Positions 61,305-64,000 of a stretch of 64,000 nt of DNA are shown here, one piece after another. The position numbers and the translations under genes were made by a program. Position 1 is the first letter of the stretch. Every line of letters starts with the position of its first letter. Source of the stretch: Rhizobiales bacterium UBA1912 (GTDB taxonomy: Bacteria; Pseudomonadota; Alphaproteobacteria; Rhizobiales; Devosiaceae); the NCBI GenBank assembly GCA_002337455.1, contig DDGC01000014.1, positions 345,361 to 409,360 of the forward strand, written 5' to 3'. The notes below the pieces were generated by a model. The model had not been told where the DNA came from, did not search any database, and was given only the letters and a program-made list of their open reading frames with translations.

Positions 61305-61529
61305 CTACTTTTTGCCGCTGCGCTTGATCGATGTGATCTTGAGCGGCGGCACCCCGGACTTTTCCGAAATGGCCCGGTCCTGATCCATAATGGCGGTCAG
61401 CGCCGGCTCATCGCCGTCCAGCCCGCCCAGCAGGCCCGAATCTACCTTGCGGTTGGACCGTTGGCTGCCATCTTCATAAACGATGTCGAAAAGCACGAAC
61501 TCCGTGCGCATGGTTGGCTTTTTGGCCAT
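61305..61529 (-). CDS. conserved small hypothetical protein
   Basis: A 74-aa basic protein starting MAKKPTMRTEF at 61529; the longer frame to 61568 adds a hydrophobic leader without a ribosome site. It contains VLFDIVYEDGSQRSNRKV and GGLDGDEPA and ends in SIKRSGKK. The composition is coherent with a folded small protein. It converges with the small TM gene (3 nt apart). No function known. Confidence 0.75.
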   Translation of the reverse strand: MAKKPTMRTEFVLFDIVYEDGSQRSNRKVDSGLLGGLDGDEPALTAIMDQDRAISEKSGVPPLKITSIKRSGKK

Positions 61530-61606
61530 GTTTTTTCCAATCTTGAAACTGAACAGGGCTGCCGCCAACGCGACAGCCCATTATTGATTTTGTGATGAGA
61601 CCGAGC

Positions 61607-61894
61607 TTAGCCGAACAGGAAGCGGCCCTGTTCGCGGATGATCTGCCGGCCCTTGCCCAGGGTTGCCGCGGCACAATCGTCCTTGTCGGTAAATTTGTCG
61701 GCCCGGATGAAAGAATGGGTCTTGGTCTCCCCATCGATCTCTTTTTCGATGGTTCCGGCGATCTGGTATTCACCACCAGTCTTCATCAGCGTGGCCTTGA
61801 TGAGATAGCCCTCGTACTCTTCCTGAGCGTCGACACTGGGTGCAGCCGGCTGCTTTTCACCGCCACCGCCGAACAGATTTTTCCAAAACGACAT
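61607..61894 (-). CDS. HlyU-family protein
   Basis: A 95-aa protein of the HlyU-like family: EEYEGYLIKATLMKTGGEYQIAGTIEKE and HSFIRADKFTDKDDCAAATLGKGRQII. It is annotated as a transcriptional activator from its name, but this Pfam family is distinct from the ArsR-type HlyU of Vibrio and has no clear HTH. It starts MSFWKNLFGGGGE, a pattern often seen in Hyphomicrobiales. It lies downstream of rpoD. Confidence 0.88.
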   Translation of the reverse strand: MSFWKNLFGGGGEKQPAAPSVDAQEEYEGYLIKATLMKTGGEYQIAGTIEKEIDGETKTHSFIRADKFTDKDDCAAATLGKGRQIIREQGRFLFG

Positions 61895-61963
61895 CTCGAA
61901 CCCTCCATATGCACGAGGCGGCCAATGGCCGCCCCGATTTGTTCTAACCTAACGCCACACGGA

Positions 61964-64000
<2,037 letters not shown>

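Overview
The window is a GC-rich stretch of alphaproteobacterial chromosome. It is most likely from the order Hyphomicrobiales, close to Devosia or Pelagibacterium. This rests on the form of the housekeeping genes at the right edge (rpoD with a long acidic insert, an HlyU-like gene, yjbQ), the many ABC importers and the codon style. It is an inference, not a database match. No insertion sequence, prophage, CRISPR array or rRNA gene was seen, and almost all DNA is coding.

Region A (1-13.2 kb, mostly minus strand) is a catabolic and transport block. It holds an MFS exporter, an alpha/beta-hydrolase, a tripartite tricarboxylate transporter (TTT) with fused TctA-TctB membrane subunits, two adjacent Bug-type binding proteins, three overlapping metallo-beta-lactamase-fold genes with progressively eroded metal sites, an M24 creatinase/Xaa-Pro peptidase homologue and a LysR regulator. 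Region B (13.3-21.8 kb, plus strand), divergent from the LysR gene, reads as a degradation operon: hydrolase, luciferase-like (LLM) flavin monooxygenase, ThDP enzyme, flavin reductase, SDR dehydrogenase, Asp/Glu/hydantoin-type racemase, aldehyde dehydrogenase and MFS transporter. The substrate is unknown.

Region C (22.0-29.8 kb, plus) is one operon: a ROK repressor with its own palindromic operator, an M20 peptidase, two tandem ribose-family binding proteins, a permease, a YhfX-type PLP enzyme and a single-domain ABC ATPase.

Region D (29.8-54.0 kb) is the most striking part: a 24-kb peptidoglycan-recycling island with three ABC importers. On the minus strand a MurR/RpiR regulator is followed by a sugar importer, a NanE epimerase and a BadF-type amino-sugar kinase. 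On the plus strand come MurQ etherase, a GNAT, NagZ, an Opp-type importer and an L-Ala-D/L-Glu epimerase. A second RpiR regulator then faces a second Opp/Dpp-type importer, a cytoplasmic serine hydrolase and AnmK. A matching palindrome (TGGAAT-N5-ATTCCW) sits on the promoters of both arms and is the likely MurR operator. No AmpG permease, AmpD or Mpl is present here, so ABC import appears to replace AmpG.

Region E (54.0-64 kb) is housekeeping and envelope: a CAU tRNA with a decayed tRNA half beside it, a SIMPL-domain protein, a TauE/SafE permease, YjbQ, an Ala/Pro/Glu-rich membrane protein, an unusual OmpA-family protein with a duplicated Cys-containing module, a GyrI-like protein, a TerB-like protein, small proteins, HlyU and the primary sigma factor RpoD (its N-terminus is cut by the window edge).
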